Notes: generated from the letters alone by a model not told the origin. A stretch of 64,000 nucleotides of DNA from an uncultured bacterium (GCA_902777385.1 CACYTP010000007.1:1-64000); one strand, 5' to 3'. Shown: positions 1 to 9,409, counted from the first letter of the stretch. Translations and numbers: made by a program.

Positions 1-44
1 ATGTCATGCTGAACTCGTTTCAGAGGATTTTGACGGTACGGACA

Positions 45-199
45 CATGTCATTACGAGCAAATCAAAGGCTTGATTTGCGACGTAATCCAGCCATTAGAC
101 TACAGAAATATAAAGGAAAGAGCAAGGCAAAATTTCACAGTTATGACAAAAAAGCTGGATTGCTTCGTCGCAAAGCTGTTTGCTCCTCGCAATGACATG
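45..199. repeat. Dispersed inverted-repeat element, copy 1
   Basis: A left arm (45-93) beginning CATGTCATTACGAG is matched in reverse complement by a right arm (154-199) ending CTCGCAATGACATG. Both arms also share an inner TTGCGACG...AATCCAGC block. The structure resembles a REP or MITE-like palindromic unit of about 155 bp. A related unit lies at 7809-7896, and a fragment near 9755-9777. The last three bases (197-199) are the ATG used by the following prepilin gene. No transposase is present, so mobility is only inferred. Confidence 0.7.
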
Positions 200-916
200 G
201 GAAAGAAAGTCGCATTTACTCTGGCGGAAGTTTTAATCACCCTTGGCATAATCGGAGTAGTTGCGGCGTTAACCTTTCCGACACTTTTATCCAGACATAA
301 TGCTAATGTAACTCTTAATAAACTTAAAAAGTTTTATACTGTTATGTCACAGGCAAATAATATGGCTATAGCTGAATTTGGACCTATGGATTACTGGGAT
401 GGGTTTTCATCTTCATATAATAATGAAGAAATGAAAGCTTGGTTTGATAAATATATAAAACCCTATGTCCAAATTACTGATGAAAGAATAACCGGAGAAT
501 TTAATACGGGTACTGATTCTTCTGAAAGATTTTTTGTATTCTTTAATGATGGATCTGTTGCTCAATTTATAAACTATACTGCCAAAACTCCAAATATAGA
601 TGAGGATGGTGTTGATCAAAATCATTCCTCTTTAGGTTGGAACGGATATATTCATGTGTATTATTACACATCGAAAAAAGCTTTACTCGATTCGAAACAA
701 TGTATTAATACCTTTGTATTTTTATTTCACGATAATATTAATAAAAGATATGGCTTTTCACCTTATTTTAACAGTTCACTGTTTTTACACGGAGCAAATC
801 CGGATAGAGCTGCATTAATCAATGATGTTAAAAATAAAGCAGGAAAACAGCAATGTGCAGGACTGATAATGTATGACGGTTGGCAGATTAAAGATGACTA
901 TCCGTTCAAATTTTAA
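197..916 (+). CDS. Type IV prepilin-like protein (pseudopilin)
   Basis: Predicted 239-aa secreted or pilus-associated protein. The N-terminus MGKKVAFTLAEV followed by a hydrophobic helix (about residues 7-30) is a class III signal: basic leader, cleavage before Phe, and Glu at mature position 5. The ATG at 197 gives the same short leader as two other prepilins in the window (48763-49443 and 56793-57452); the reading frame stays open upstream, but only through repeat DNA. The C-terminus has the family ending C-A-G-L-I..YDGW.I..DYP. No Shine-Dalgarno is visible because the upstream DNA is the repeat element. No pilus assembly genes adjoin. The substrate or role (minor pilin, competence or adhesion) cannot be told from sequence. 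Confidence 0.85.
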   Translation: MGKKVAFTLAEVLITLGIIGVVAALTFPTLLSRHNANVTLNKLKKFYTVMSQANNMAIAEFGPMDYWDGFSSSYNNEEMKAWFDKYIKPYVQITDERITGEFNTGTDSSERFFVFFNDGSVAQFINYTAKTPNIDEDGVDQNHSSLGWNGYIHVYYYTSKKALLDSKQCINTFVFLFHDNINKRYGFSPYFNSSLFLHGANPDRAALINDVKNKAGKQQCAGLIMYDGWQIKDDYPFKF

Positions 917-1026
917 TCAGGCTGGTTTATACTAAGCAAAATCTTAATATTTAAAATATTTTGTTCTGTTATATTTGTATAAAATTATATTTGAGGTATA
1001 ATACTCACAGAAAAAGGATAGGTGTA

Positions 1027-1425
1027 ATGAAAGTACAGTCAATTAGCAATCAGAATTGCAAACCCCAATTTACCTCTAAAGTCATTGTTACCCCGAATAC
1101 AATGACAAGGTTATCTCATTTTATGCAGGATAATCCGCCTGTAGCAGGCAGTATTTTGGAAGGGTTAAAAGCATTAGAAAAAAACGGAAATAAGGATGTT
1201 GTCATGATTGAAACCAATCAGGAAGATTCAGGTGTTTTCGTATTATCGGTGTTTGAAAAATTAAAAAACAAAGTCGTCAGGAGCGAAGTGTCCTCCGTTA
1301 TAGATTTTAATTTATATACCTTTAAAGCAAATGTTCAGCATGCTTACGAAAAAGCAAAGAGTAATTTGGTTGATGTAAACAAATTAAATCTGGCCGGCTT
1401 TGAGGTATTTAATCCGCTAAAATAA
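1027..1425 (+). CDS. Hypothetical 132-aa protein
   Basis: Not recognised. The ATG at 1027 is chosen because AAGGATAGG lies just upstream and a TATAAT-like -10 sits about 30 nt further up; in-frame codons before it look non-coding. The protein is soluble with no signal peptide. It opens with MKVQSISNQN and then PQFTSK, a short Pro/Gln-x-Phe-Thr-Ser-basic motif also seen in the GNAT protein at 2275-2997 (TQFTSR) and, more loosely, at 54147 (NPTFGY). This suggests a lineage-specific N-terminal tag. The remainder is mixed alpha/beta with a Lys-rich C-terminal third. It stands alone between the prepilin and the MlaE-like gene. Confidence 0.6.
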   Translation: MKVQSISNQNCKPQFTSKVIVTPNTMTRLSHFMQDNPPVAGSILEGLKALEKNGNKDVVMIETNQEDSGVFVLSVFEKLKNKVVRSEVSSVIDFNLYTFKANVQHAYEKAKSNLVDVNKLNLAGFEVFNPLK

Positions 1426-1496
1426 AATTATTTGCATTAGGCCATGTATAGCTTTATCGTATTTTGATATCGAACTTTATAGATGACTATATAAAA

Positions 1497-1526
1497 TTGT
1501 TCAAAACGGAAATTTTATGTTAGAAT
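1497..1526 (+). promoter_or_regulatory. Promoter with extended -10 abutting the permease start (leaderless)
   Basis: TTGTTC (1497-1502), an 18-bp spacer, then TGT plus TAGAAT (1521-1526). Only six bases separate the -10 from the ATG at 1533, so transcription should begin at or next to the start codon. No Shine-Dalgarno is present. Confidence 0.6.
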
Positions 1527-1532
1527 TTGTTT

Positions 1533-2270
1533 ATGATTTCGTTTTTAGGTAAATGTACACAAAATTTAGGCAAATGTCTGAGATATCTTTTTACGGGACA
1601 GCTAAAGTTTTCTGCTGTGGTTGAGCAGGCTGTATCATTGAGTTATGATTCGTTGCCGATTGCGTTAATAATAGTGTTTATCGCCGCATCTGTTATAACA
1701 ATTCAGGTTGCAAAACAATTCCTTATGACAGGAGCTGAAGCATATATAGGTGGTACAATTGCTATTGTATTAATAAGAGAAATTGCCCCAGGGTTTGTTG
1801 CACTTGCTGTGGGTGCAAGAGCTGGTACTGCTATATCTGCCGAAATTGCCAATATGCAGGTTACCGAGCAGGTTGATGCGATAAAAACACTAAAAGTAGA
1901 TCCTGTCGGATACTATTTTACTCCGAGAATTGTTGCAACTGCAATCACTATTCCTATGGTTGTTTTGATTGCGGAGTTAATAGGTACATTGGGCGGATTA
2001 TTTGTAGCAAAGGTTACAATAAATTTACACCCTCACAGGTATATGTATTCTGTTTGGGCATGGATGCACACAAGAGATATTTATATAAGTTTATTAAAGG
2101 CTTCTGTATTCGGAGCTTTGGTTTCTTTGGTTTGTGCTACTCAGGGATATGAAACCAGAGGCGGTGCTAAAGAAGTCGGTATTTCAACAACTAAGGCAGC
2201 TATTTTATCAACGGTTTATATGTTGGTTGCGGACTTTTTGATTAATCTTGTATTTTATATCGCAAAATAA
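1533..2270 (+). CDS. MlaE-family ABC transporter permease
   Basis: 245-aa integral inner-membrane permease of the MlaE/YrbE family, which moves phospholipids between inner and outer membrane together with an MlaF-type ATPase and an MCE-domain protein. The family core is visible: the stretch VLIREIAPGFVALAVGARAG, the segment SAEIANMQVTEQVDAIKTL containing the conserved coupling Glu, and five to six hydrophobic helices. Length is normal for the family. The ATG at 1533 is preferred to a TTG two codons earlier because the promoter -10 ends six bases before it. The ATPase and MCE partners are absent nearby. An AsmA-like protein 1.8 kb away (4051-6843) could share the lipid-transport theme. Confidence 0.88.
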   Translation: MISFLGKCTQNLGKCLRYLFTGQLKFSAVVEQAVSLSYDSLPIALIIVFIAASVITIQVAKQFLMTGAEAYIGGTIAIVLIREIAPGFVALAVGARAGTAISAEIANMQVTEQVDAIKTLKVDPVGYYFTPRIVATAITIPMVVLIAELIGTLGGLFVAKVTINLHPHRYMYSVWAWMHTRDIYISLLKASVFGALVSLVCATQGYETRGGAKEVGISTTKAAILSTVYMLVADFLINLVFYIAK

Positions 2271-2274
2271 ATTT

Positions 2275-2997
2275 TTATATATCAATTTTGTTAATTATCG
2301 TGGCAGCAATATCGTACCAACGAGGTCTGTCAGCTTGTATTGGTTTGGTAAACAAATCAACATATTCGGGATAATCAAATCTCATTGATTTCATGTATTT
2401 CATTATTTTTCTTTGAGAATGATTATTCTCTTTGAGTGTATCGAACCCTGTTTTTTCATAAAATCCCTGAGCCATCTTCTCTCCAACTAAAAATACATCA
2501 GTAAAATACTTTTTGTCTGCATCTATTGCTTTTTCCATGAGTATTTTGCCTAATCCGCTATGTCTGTATTGGCGGTCTGTTGCAATGTTTGCTATATACA
2601 TTACAATCTTTTGCATGAAAGGTATTTCATCAAGTCCATGCGACATTATGGCTCCGCATAGTTTATTGTTTTTATCTCTGGCTGTTAAAAAAGTCGTATG
2701 TCCGTCATCATTCAATATAAGTTGGTGTACTTCCTCGGCATAATCTTTTTTAAATCTCTTAAATAAATCCTGATGTTCAAGCCTCTGAAAGCGTAACCAT
2801 GCAGGATCTGCGGTATCTTTAGTGAAATTATTGAAGAAAAAATCCACAATTTCGTCAGCAAATTCCTGCGACCTTACAACTTCAGTTGTTGGCTCAAATA
2901 CGTTAAGTTCACCGACAGATGTCTTAAATTTAAATGGCTTAATCGGATTACATCTTGATGTAAATTGTGTATAGTTTGGGGTTTTGTCGACTTTCAT
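2275..2997 (-). CDS. GNAT-family N-acetyltransferase with N-terminal extension
   Basis: 240-aa protein. Residues from about 100 to 200 form a GNAT fold. Motif A is ATDRQYRHSGLGKILMEKAI, where the Q/R-x-x-G-x-G pyrophosphate loop binds acetyl-CoA, and it is followed by a typical F-Y-E-K-T-G-F strand-helix near residue 185. The substrate is unknown. The first about 90 residues are not part of the GNAT core and start with the short TQFTSR motif shared with the gene at 1027. The gene converges on the MlaE-like gene with only 4 bp between stop codons. Confidence 0.8.
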   Translation of the reverse strand: MKVDKTPNYTQFTSRCNPIKPFKFKTSVGELNVFEPTTEVVRSQEFADEIVDFFFNNFTKDTADPAWLRFQRLEHQDLFKRFKKDYAEEVHQLILNDDGHTTFLTARDKNNKLCGAIMSHGLDEIPFMQKIVMYIANIATDRQYRHSGLGKILMEKAIDADKKYFTDVFLVGEKMAQGFYEKTGFDTLKENNHSQRKIMKYMKSMRFDYPEYVDLFTKPIQADRPRWYDIAATIINKIDI

Positions 2998-3036
2998 AAT
3001 TATTTTAAATTAAAACAAAAAAAATTTTGCTATTAT

Positions 3037-3993
3037 TTATATTTTATTTTTCAAACCGTATCTTAAATCAGATAATGGTCCGTTGAAAGGATTACGAACG
3101 TGTACATAATACTTTTGTGCAAATGTTACCGGATATTTTGGCAGCCATGAAAATCTCTTTATTATATCAACCGAGTCGACACCATGCGTCAAGATTAAAT
3201 CGTCAATAGTTTCTTCATGTGCCGGAGAAATAGAAGAAACTATTTTTATTAAGTAATCTGATGCCGTTAAAATTGAATAGCCTGAAATAGCACCGGTATC
3301 AGCTACTATATCGGTAACTTTGAAATCGGTTTCTTTTTTTAGTCCGGAGATGACTTCTTCTATGGAAAGTGTTTCTGCTGTTACATTTTCAAGCTCATAC
3401 CATGTGCCGGAGTATTTTATTTTCATGACATTCTTTGACGGCATATAAATATCATCACAAATATTTGCGATTAAAGTGTTCCCTTTGAAGTCTGATACCC
3501 CGTATCGGAAATTTTTATACGTTAAAAACATTTTTCCGTATAAAAGGTCGATTGAATTATAAACGGGTGGTAATATTTCATTTCCGAATTCGTCATATAC
3601 TCCAAAATCGTTGCTGTTGCCGAATTTAATATATCTTCCTAAAATTCTGTCAACGTGTCTGTATTTTGGTTTAAGCAGCCATTCTCCTTTGGAATTCATA
3701 AGACCAAATTTGTTCCTATGCTGAACAATCCAGCCGTTACGTCCGGTCATAACCATTTTTTTGTATTTTGCAGGAACTATAATATTGCCGGATTTGTCCT
3801 TTAATCCAAAACGATTGTTTTCCGAAAAAACTTCGACATCTCTTTCCTGCTGGGCTGCGGTGTAGAATACAGGTGCATCAAGATTCTTTTTTGTAGGAAA
3901 CTTGTACATAGATTCCGGAATATTATCTTCTGCAGCTACAGAAAAAGTTTGTAATAGAAATATTGATAAAAAAATTAGTACTATTTTTTTCAT
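3037..3993 (-). CDS. Secreted WG-repeat protein
   Basis: 318-aa protein with an N-terminal signal peptide (MKKIVLIFLSIFLLQTFSVAA, cleavage near residue 21). Residues about 55-180 hold four WG-type repeats of the form [FY]-G-[LV]-x-D-x-x-G-N-x-[IL], for example RFGLKDKSGN, KFGLMNSKGE and DFGVYDEFGN, each followed by a P-x-Y strand. WG repeats form beta-propeller-like modules and are common in exported bacterial proteins of unknown ligand. The C-terminal 130 residues are not recognised. It is transcribed divergently from the AsmA-like gene. Its -10 box lies six bases before the ATG, so its message is probably leaderless. Confidence 0.78.
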   Translation of the reverse strand: MKKIVLIFLSIFLLQTFSVAAEDNIPESMYKFPTKKNLDAPVFYTAAQQERDVEVFSENNRFGLKDKSGNIIVPAKYKKMVMTGRNGWIVQHRNKFGLMNSKGEWLLKPKYRHVDRILGRYIKFGNSNDFGVYDEFGNEILPPVYNSIDLLYGKMFLTYKNFRYGVSDFKGNTLIANICDDIYMPSKNVMKIKYSGTWYELENVTAETLSIEEVISGLKKETDFKVTDIVADTGAISGYSILTASDYLIKIVSSISPAHEETIDDLILTHGVDSVDIIKRFSWLPKYPVTFAQKYYVHVRNPFNGPLSDLRYGLKNKI

Positions 3994-3999
3994 AATTAC

Positions 4000-4008
4000 A
4001 TAATAGCA
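4000..4008 (-). promoter_or_regulatory. Extended -10 abutting the WG-repeat gene start (leaderless)
   Basis: On the minus strand TGC-TATTAT is followed by six bases (GTAATT) and the ATG at 3993. There is no Shine-Dalgarno and no clear -35, as is usual for extended -10 promoters. It overlaps the promoter of the divergent gene, whose TATAAT lies at 4026-4031. Confidence 0.6.
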
Positions 4009-4050
4009 TAAAACTTTTTATATGATATAATATCTTTTGAGGAAGGGATA

Positions 4051-6843
4051 TTGGCAAATAAAAACGGTTTAAAATTTGTAATAGGTATAATAATAACGGC
4101 AGTTGTTGTTTTTGCTGCCATAGTTATCTTTTATTTGAAAGGATTGCCTGCAATTGTTTCTAATCAAAAGGTAATTGATAAGGTTGAACAGTATGCGGAG
4201 CAGTATCTTAACGCAAAATTGGAAATCGTAAATCCTGCTTTGCGAACCGAATTATCCCCAAACATAGGTTTTTCCGTTGAAAAGTTGTATTTATATAAGG
4301 ATGAGAAAAAACTTGTTAATCTTAGTAAATTTAGTTCAGGATTTTCTTTTGCAAAGATTTTTAATAAAACAGTAATCATAAAAAAACTTGTTGCGGAAAG
4401 TATTTATATCAATGCGGACGAGTTGCTTGCAATACTTCCAAAAAGTGAACAAAAGGAAAAGAAATCTTTTGACTGGAATATTGATATATATGATGCTTTA
4501 CTCGGGGTGAGAAGTGTTGAAATTATATATTCTATTCAACCTCAAACTGTGTTGCATTTGCTTGGAAAACATATAGGAGTTAACAATGCAGAAAAGGTAA
4601 AGAGAAATGTGTATTTCCAATTGACGGCGTATATTAGCAGAAAAGATAAACAGGTTACTCTAAAACTGAACGATAATAATAAAGTATTCTTTAGCGATAA
4701 AATTTTCCATGTCGAAAATTGTCCGTTAAGCATAAATAAATCAAATGTATTTATTAACCTGCATGCAAATAAGAAAAAAGAACTGGATATTGAGTTATAT
4801 ACAAAAAACTTTAATATAAATGATATTCTCGACTTTTTGAATACTCAGATTATTGAAAATAATGTGTCAGAGTCTTTGGCTTATTTTGACGATATAAAAG
4901 GGAATTTTGATCTTAATTTTCATCTGATAAAAAACAAATTTAACGGAAATCTTAAATTGAATAATTTAAGTTTCAAAGTTATTCCGGTAAATTCCCTTCC
5001 CGTAACTCTGACTAAGGGTGATATAAGTCTGAATGACTATGAAATAAAATTAGACAATTTCGAAGGCTATTACGATAACGATAAAAAGAACAAAATGGAT
5101 TTTCACGGGATTGTTAAAGATTATCTGAAAACCATGGATATAGATTTGACGGGGAATGCAATAGCAAGAGGCGGATTTTTCAGAAATCATTTGACAAAAA
5201 TGACAGGCACTAAGCTTGACTTGAGAGGAGAAGCTCCTACAAGAGTTATGCTGAAATCCAAAAATAACGTTATGGATATAGTCTGGTTGTTTATGTTAAA
5301 ACCAGGGCAAAACATAAAGGTCGGAGAAGACTATCTGCCATTTGGAGAGTCCATCAGAGTAATGGCATCTAAAATGCATTTGGAAAATATGATACTTGAT
5401 ATAACTTCGATGGATTATTATATTGCACCAAAAGGCTACAAGCCGACCGGCAAGCCCGATCCGAATAAAAAAAGACCAGATCCTATATTCAGACTTAAAA
5501 GCAGTGTTGATTTGGCTCATAATAACAGAGTAAAGTTTATAGGATTTGAAATACCTAACCCTCTGCCGAGTGAGCTTTTGAATGTTATATTAAAACAGGA
5601 TTTATTCAAAAAAGGTAAAATCGGCGGGAATTTGTTTATTGATAATTCAGGAAAGTATCCTACGCTGAATGGTTCTCTAAATATGGACAGAGTTCTTATT
5701 CCTTCTCAGAAAATGTTTATAAAGTCAGCCGTACTTGATGCAAAGAATAAAATAATAAATCTTTCGGCAAAAGGTGGTTATAGACGTGCAAAATTTGATT
5801 TTACCGGAGATTTGGTTAACGAAATTAAGTTCCCGATAGTTGTAAAGGATACGAAGCTTTCTCTAGGAAATATAGATTTGTATCAGTTAATGTCTTATAC
5901 AACAGGTAATCAGGCTCCTACCGAAAATGTAATTGCTACCGATAGTGGAAATGTAAAAGTTGAAAATGACGGAAGTGACTTCGATATAAGCAATCTGATT
6001 ATAGAAAAAGGTTTGTTCCATCTTGATAAAGGCTGCTATAAAGATATAGAATTCGGTAATCTTGATGCTGAGTTGTCACTTAATAAAAACAGTATATTAG
6101 AAATTAAATCAAATAGGTTTGATATTGCAGAAGGCCAGTCTTCTTTGAAAGTTGTTTGTGATATCAAAAAACAGCTTTATAATGTTTGGCTGGGTATTTT
6201 TGGCGTAAATTCAAATACAATGGCAAAATCTTTACTGGATTTAGATGGCGAAATTTCGGGTAAGGCAAGCGGCATTGTGGACATTAATACCGATTCTTCA
6301 ATGAAGTTGAGCGGAAATATTAAGTTTATGGTTTCTGAAGGTAAGATTGAAAAAGTGGGCTTGGTTGAATATGTCTTAAAGTTTGCCGCACTGTTCAGAA
6401 ATCCTATAACAATGATAAGTCCGGGTATATTTGCGGATATACTGAACGTACCAAAGGGTGAATTTGAAAAAATTACGGGTACAATTGAACTGAAAGATAA
6501 TGTTGCCCGTATGATAAGAATAAAATCGTATTCTTCTCAGTTGAGTACATATATTACAGGTCGATATAACCTTGATAACAATGATACGTCACTCAGAATT
6601 TATACAAAGTTTTCTAATACAAACAAAAAAGGTTTTGTAGGATTTTTGCGTAACTTGTCTTTAAATTCCATTGCGACAAGAATTCCTCTAAGCAGCAGGA
6701 ATGATGCAAATTATTATTCAATAGAACTTGCGGAATTGCCTGAAATAGCTGCTGATGAAAAGGATTGTCAGATATTTTTAACAAAAGTAGAAGGAGATGT
6801 CGGGCATAATAACTACATATCTATTCTTAAAAAAATAAAATAA
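4051..6843 (+). CDS. AsmA/TamB-like large envelope protein
   Basis: 930-aa protein with one N-terminal membrane helix (about residues 8-30) and a very long beta-rich periplasmic part. This is the architecture of the AsmA/YhdP/TamB group, bridge-like proteins thought to carry phospholipid to the outer membrane. The N-terminal block after the helix (I..P.L...LSPNIGFSVEKLYLY) resembles the AsmA start. The final 250 residues contain the AsmA C-terminal-like pattern G.ASG.VDI..DSSMKLSG.I.F.V..G.IEKVGLVEYVL. The start is a TTG at 4051, chosen because GAGGAAGGG lies seven bases upstream and no ATG fits. Family assignment is fairly secure; the subfamily is not. Confidence 0.75.
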   Translation: MANKNGLKFVIGIIITAVVVFAAIVIFYLKGLPAIVSNQKVIDKVEQYAEQYLNAKLEIVNPALRTELSPNIGFSVEKLYLYKDEKKLVNLSKFSSGFSFAKIFNKTVIIKKLVAESIYINADELLAILPKSEQKEKKSFDWNIDIYDALLGVRSVEIIYSIQPQTVLHLLGKHIGVNNAEKVKRNVYFQLTAYISRKDKQVTLKLNDNNKVFFSDKIFHVENCPLSINKSNVFINLHANKKKELDIELYTKNFNINDILDFLNTQIIENNVSESLAYFDDIKGNFDLNFHLIKNKFNGNLKLNNLSFKVIPVNSLPVTLTKGDISLNDYEIKLDNFEGYYDNDKKNKMDFHGIVKDYLKTMDIDLTGNAIARGGFFRNHLTKMTGTKLDLRGEAPTRVMLKSKNNVMDIVWLFMLKPGQNIKVGEDYLPFGESIRVMASKMHLENMILDITSMDYYIAPKGYKPTGKPDPNKKRPDPIFRLKSSVDLAHNNRVKFIGFEIPNPLPSELLNVILKQDLFKKGKIGGNLFIDNSGKYPTLNGSLNMDRVLIPSQKMFIKSAVLDAKNKIINLSAKGGYRRAKFDFTGDLVNEIKFPIVVKDTKLSLGNIDLYQLMSYTTGNQAPTENVIATDSGNVKVENDGSDFDISNLIIEKGLFHLDKGCYKDIEFGNLDAELSLNKNSILEIKSNRFDIAEGQSSLKVVCDIKKQLYNVWLGIFGVNSNTMAKSLLDLDGEISGKASGIVDINTDSSMKLSGNIKFMVSEGKIEKVGLVEYVLKFAALFRNPITMISPGIFADILNVPKGEFEKITGTIELKDNVARMIRIKSYSSQLSTYITGRYNLDNNDTSLRIYTKFSNTNKKGFVGFLRNLSLNSIATRIPLSSRNDANYYSIELAELPEIAADEKDCQIFLTKVEGDVGHNNYISILKKIK

Positions 6844-6907
6844 AACTTTACATTATTGGTTTTTTTTTATATTATTGGGTTGAAATTATATTTTAGGGGA
6901 AGATGAA

Positions 6908-7594
6908 ATGAAAAAAATTTTTATATCTATATTAGTTTTGTTGATAAATTTTATTACGGTTGCACCGGTATTAGCTGAGATGAATGAAAATCAGAAGCAA
7001 GATTCACCTGTACTGATGGCAACAGTAGAAGATGAAAAAATTTATTTGAGTCCAAAAACTAAGTATGTTCTTGAATTAGAATCCGATTTGGACGTAAACG
7101 AAACAAATCAAAATGATGAAATATTTTTCAATTTAGTTTCAAAAGTTGAGGCTTCTAACGGCGTTGCGTTGCCTGAACACACTCGTTTTGCCGGAAAGTT
7201 TGTGAAAATTAAAAAGAGCCAGCCGGTTTTTAAAAGAGCAAGAGCATATATTATTATAGATAAGATAATTTTCCCTAACGGACAAACATACGCTGTAAGG
7301 ATGGAGCCTAAAAAAGGAAGTGATTTAAAAGCTCCTCAATTCTTAAATGCTTTGAGAGTAATTCCTGCAAGTGTCGGAATTCTGACTTTTTCAATCGCCA
7401 GTGTTGCTGTAGTTGCGGTAGAATCTGTAACAATAGTTGGATTGGTGGTAGTTCCTAGAACTTGTAAAGGGTTTGGACTTTTAATCAGTTCAATGGCAAA
7501 AGGTTTGAATTACAAATTAAAAGCAGGAAGTAAAGTTTCATTTAAGTTAGATACTCCTGTATATATTCAATTGAGTGATTTGTTGTCTAAATAA
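6908..7594 (+). CDS. Secreted VirB10/TrbI-like domain protein (paralogue 1)
   Basis: 228 aa with a signal peptide (about 1-24, ending VLAEM). Residues about 60-140 carry a pattern shared with three other secreted proteins in the window (18712, 19417, 41555): a P-x-x-[ST]-x-x-x-G strand (LPEHTRFAGKF) followed by a strand ending I-x-F-P-N-G-Q-T. This resembles the beta-barrel of VirB10/TrbI, where IP.GS...G and LILPDG occur in the same order; that is inference. A hydrophobic Val/Ala/Gly segment (about 155-185) follows and may insert in a membrane. It has a good Shine-Dalgarno (GGGGAAG) and lies 64 bp after the AsmA-like gene, possibly in the same operon. Confidence 0.6.
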   Translation: MKKIFISILVLLINFITVAPVLAEMNENQKQDSPVLMATVEDEKIYLSPKTKYVLELESDLDVNETNQNDEIFFNLVSKVEASNGVALPEHTRFAGKFVKIKKSQPVFKRARAYIIIDKIIFPNGQTYAVRMEPKKGSDLKAPQFLNALRVIPASVGILTFSIASVAVVAVESVTIVGLVVVPRTCKGFGLLISSMAKGLNYKLKAGSKVSFKLDTPVYIQLSDLLSK

Positions 7595-7951
7595 TTTTTA
7601 AATCAGAATTTTTGATTATATAACCAAATTAAAATGAGTATTTATGTGTAATTTTTCATTTCAAGTATTTTGATTTTGGTGGAAATTCGGCACATTTCGT
7701 TCCAGTGTCCCCAAGCGAAATAAAATATCTATGTAGGATGGGTTGAACAATTTTATTCAACCTATCAATTATAAAAAAATTAGATAATTATATGCTATTT
7801 TACAGTAGCATGTCATTGCGAGTCCGTTAGGGCGTGGCAATCCAGCCGTTTAATTAGTCGATAATTATGAAATAACCGAATTGCTTCGTCGGCAAGCCGT
7901 TTGTAAAAGAACAGTCGGTTTGAGTATTTTGAACAGAAGGATTGAGAAAAA
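7595..7951. other. Intergenic stretch with hairpin and repeat copy
   Basis: 357 bp without a convincing gene. It holds a small perfect hairpin GGTTGAA/TTCAACC (7741-7747 and 7756-7762) and the second copy of the dispersed repeat. The flanking genes converge here, so the hairpin may contribute to termination, though it has no T-run. Confidence 0.5.
7809..7896. repeat. Dispersed inverted-repeat element, copy 2 (incomplete)
   Basis: Begins CATGTCATTGCGAG, the same terminus as the element at 45-199, continues to GCAATCCAGC, and has an inverted inner arm GAATTGCTTCGTCGGCAAGC. The outer part of the right arm (CTCGCAATGACATG) is missing, so this copy is truncated or diverged. Confidence 0.65.
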
Positions 7952-9394
7952 TTAAGTTCTTATTTTTATGACAAAAGAATTTTTATTTCTACATTCTTCA
8001 AATATGTTTTTATTAAGTACCCATTCTTTTAAATACGGAATTACAGGGCTATGTGAATAGTCATTGACATAGAAAAACCATACATTTTGATATTCAGGTA
8101 TGTTATTTAAAATGTTAAAATACAATTCTTTATCTTTGTTTGGCGTTTGTACAAAAACATAATTATTTGTATTTAAATTATAATATGCTGAATAATAAAT
8201 AAATTCTGAATCAGATGCAGCATTTACTATTATCAATTCATTGTTTCTATATAAATCTTTCAAATTTTTCATAGACATACGTGCATCATAACTATAATCT
8301 GGTGATTTTGTGATTTGTTTTAAATATGAAAAATTATAAGAATTAAAGCTTAATATATATAGCAGTATTATTAATACAGATACAACTTTTTTATTAACAG
8401 ATATGAAATCTATAGGTTTTGATATAAGTATGATTAATATAGGAGTAATGTATAAACTAACCCTTTGCATTATAGGATATAATTGCAGAAAGGAAGCCGT
8501 TATTATTGATAAACAAATGGTTATTATTAACAAATTATTTCGCTTTTTGTAATTTTTTATAATGGAATAAGCCCCTATACATATCAGTATAAGTATTATT
8601 AATACAAGTTTATTTGGATAAAAATAATAAGTTAAATTCGTTTTTATAATGTTTACAATTGAAGCAATATCAAAAGAAATAAATCCATTTTGCCAATATG
8701 AAACCAAAAAAGAGTTTTTTGACGGCAAAAGGGTTGAAAAATAAAGAATTATAAAAGTAGTAATTATTGGACTAAAAAATAAAATCAACTTGTTTATAAT
8801 ATTTTTCTTGTTTTTATATAACTCTACTATTAAAAATGCAAAAATTACAAACAATGATGGTAATGATGATAGCACAGCTAATGATAAAATCAGACTAAAG
8901 AAGATTATTTTTTTAGCTGATAAAGTTTTTAAATCAATATTTAAAACTATTAAATAAGTAATTAAAAATATAAGAATATCACTTGAGTATTGTTTGAATT
9001 CTTGGCAATAATATATAATGTAGTAATTTATACAAAATAGAAAATTCGCAAAAAATATAGAAAAATTTTGTTTTAATATTCTTTTTGAAAATATAAAGAA
9101 AACGGGTATTGATATAATAGATGAACATAGTGGTAGAAATCTTAATACAACTTCCTTTATTCCAAATAGATTAGTTAGGAACTTTGTGAGTATCATAAAT
9201 AAAGGTGGTGCTGATTGATTGTGAGCCAATGCACCAAAATACTCTATATAGTTTTTATACAATATGTTGATGGCAAGAGAACATTCATCATGCCATAAAG
9301 GACGATTAAAAAAATAAAAATTTAAACGAAAATATAAACCAAGTAGAAATATAAAAATAATTATAAATAAAAATAAATAGCCTCTTTTTTTCAT
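7952..9394 (-). CDS. GT39/ArnT-type membrane glycosyltransferase-like protein
   Basis: 480-aa polytopic membrane protein with roughly 10-12 hydrophobic helices. The first periplasmic loop has PLWHDECSLA with the D-E pair, and a following Q-S-A-P-P-L-F-M segment; together these match the catalytic loop of GT-C fold, polyprenyl-phosphate-sugar-dependent transferases (PMT/ArnT, Pfam PMT_2 group). Such enzymes transfer a sugar from a lipid carrier to protein or lipid in the periplasm. Acceptor and donor are unknown. It is strongly AT-rich with many Ile/Asn/Lys, more so than its neighbours. The gene stands alone, and its start is preceded by a TGA-TAAGAT extended -10 six bases upstream. Confidence 0.72.
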   Translation of the reverse strand: MKKRGYLFLFIIIFIFLLGLYFRLNFYFFNRPLWHDECSLAINILYKNYIEYFGALAHNQSAPPLFMILTKFLTNLFGIKEVVLRFLPLCSSIISIPVFFIFSKRILKQNFSIFFANFLFCINYYIIYYCQEFKQYSSDILIFLITYLIVLNIDLKTLSAKKIIFFSLILSLAVLSSLPSLFVIFAFLIVELYKNKKNIINKLILFFSPIITTFIILYFSTLLPSKNSFLVSYWQNGFISFDIASIVNIIKTNLTYYFYPNKLVLIILILICIGAYSIIKNYKKRNNLLIITICLSIITASFLQLYPIMQRVSLYITPILIILISKPIDFISVNKKVVSVLIILLYILSFNSYNFSYLKQITKSPDYSYDARMSMKNLKDLYRNNELIIVNAASDSEFIYYSAYYNLNTNNYVFVQTPNKDKELYFNILNNIPEYQNVWFFYVNDYSHSPVIPYLKEWVLNKNIFEECRNKNSFVIKIRT

Positions 9395-9400
9395 AACACC

Positions 9401-9409
9401 ATCTTATCA
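9401..9409 (-). promoter_or_regulatory. Extended -10 abutting the glycosyltransferase start (leaderless)
   Basis: On the minus strand TGA-TAAGAT precedes the ATG at 9394 by six bases (GGTGTT). No Shine-Dalgarno is visible and the -35 is weak. Confidence 0.5.
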
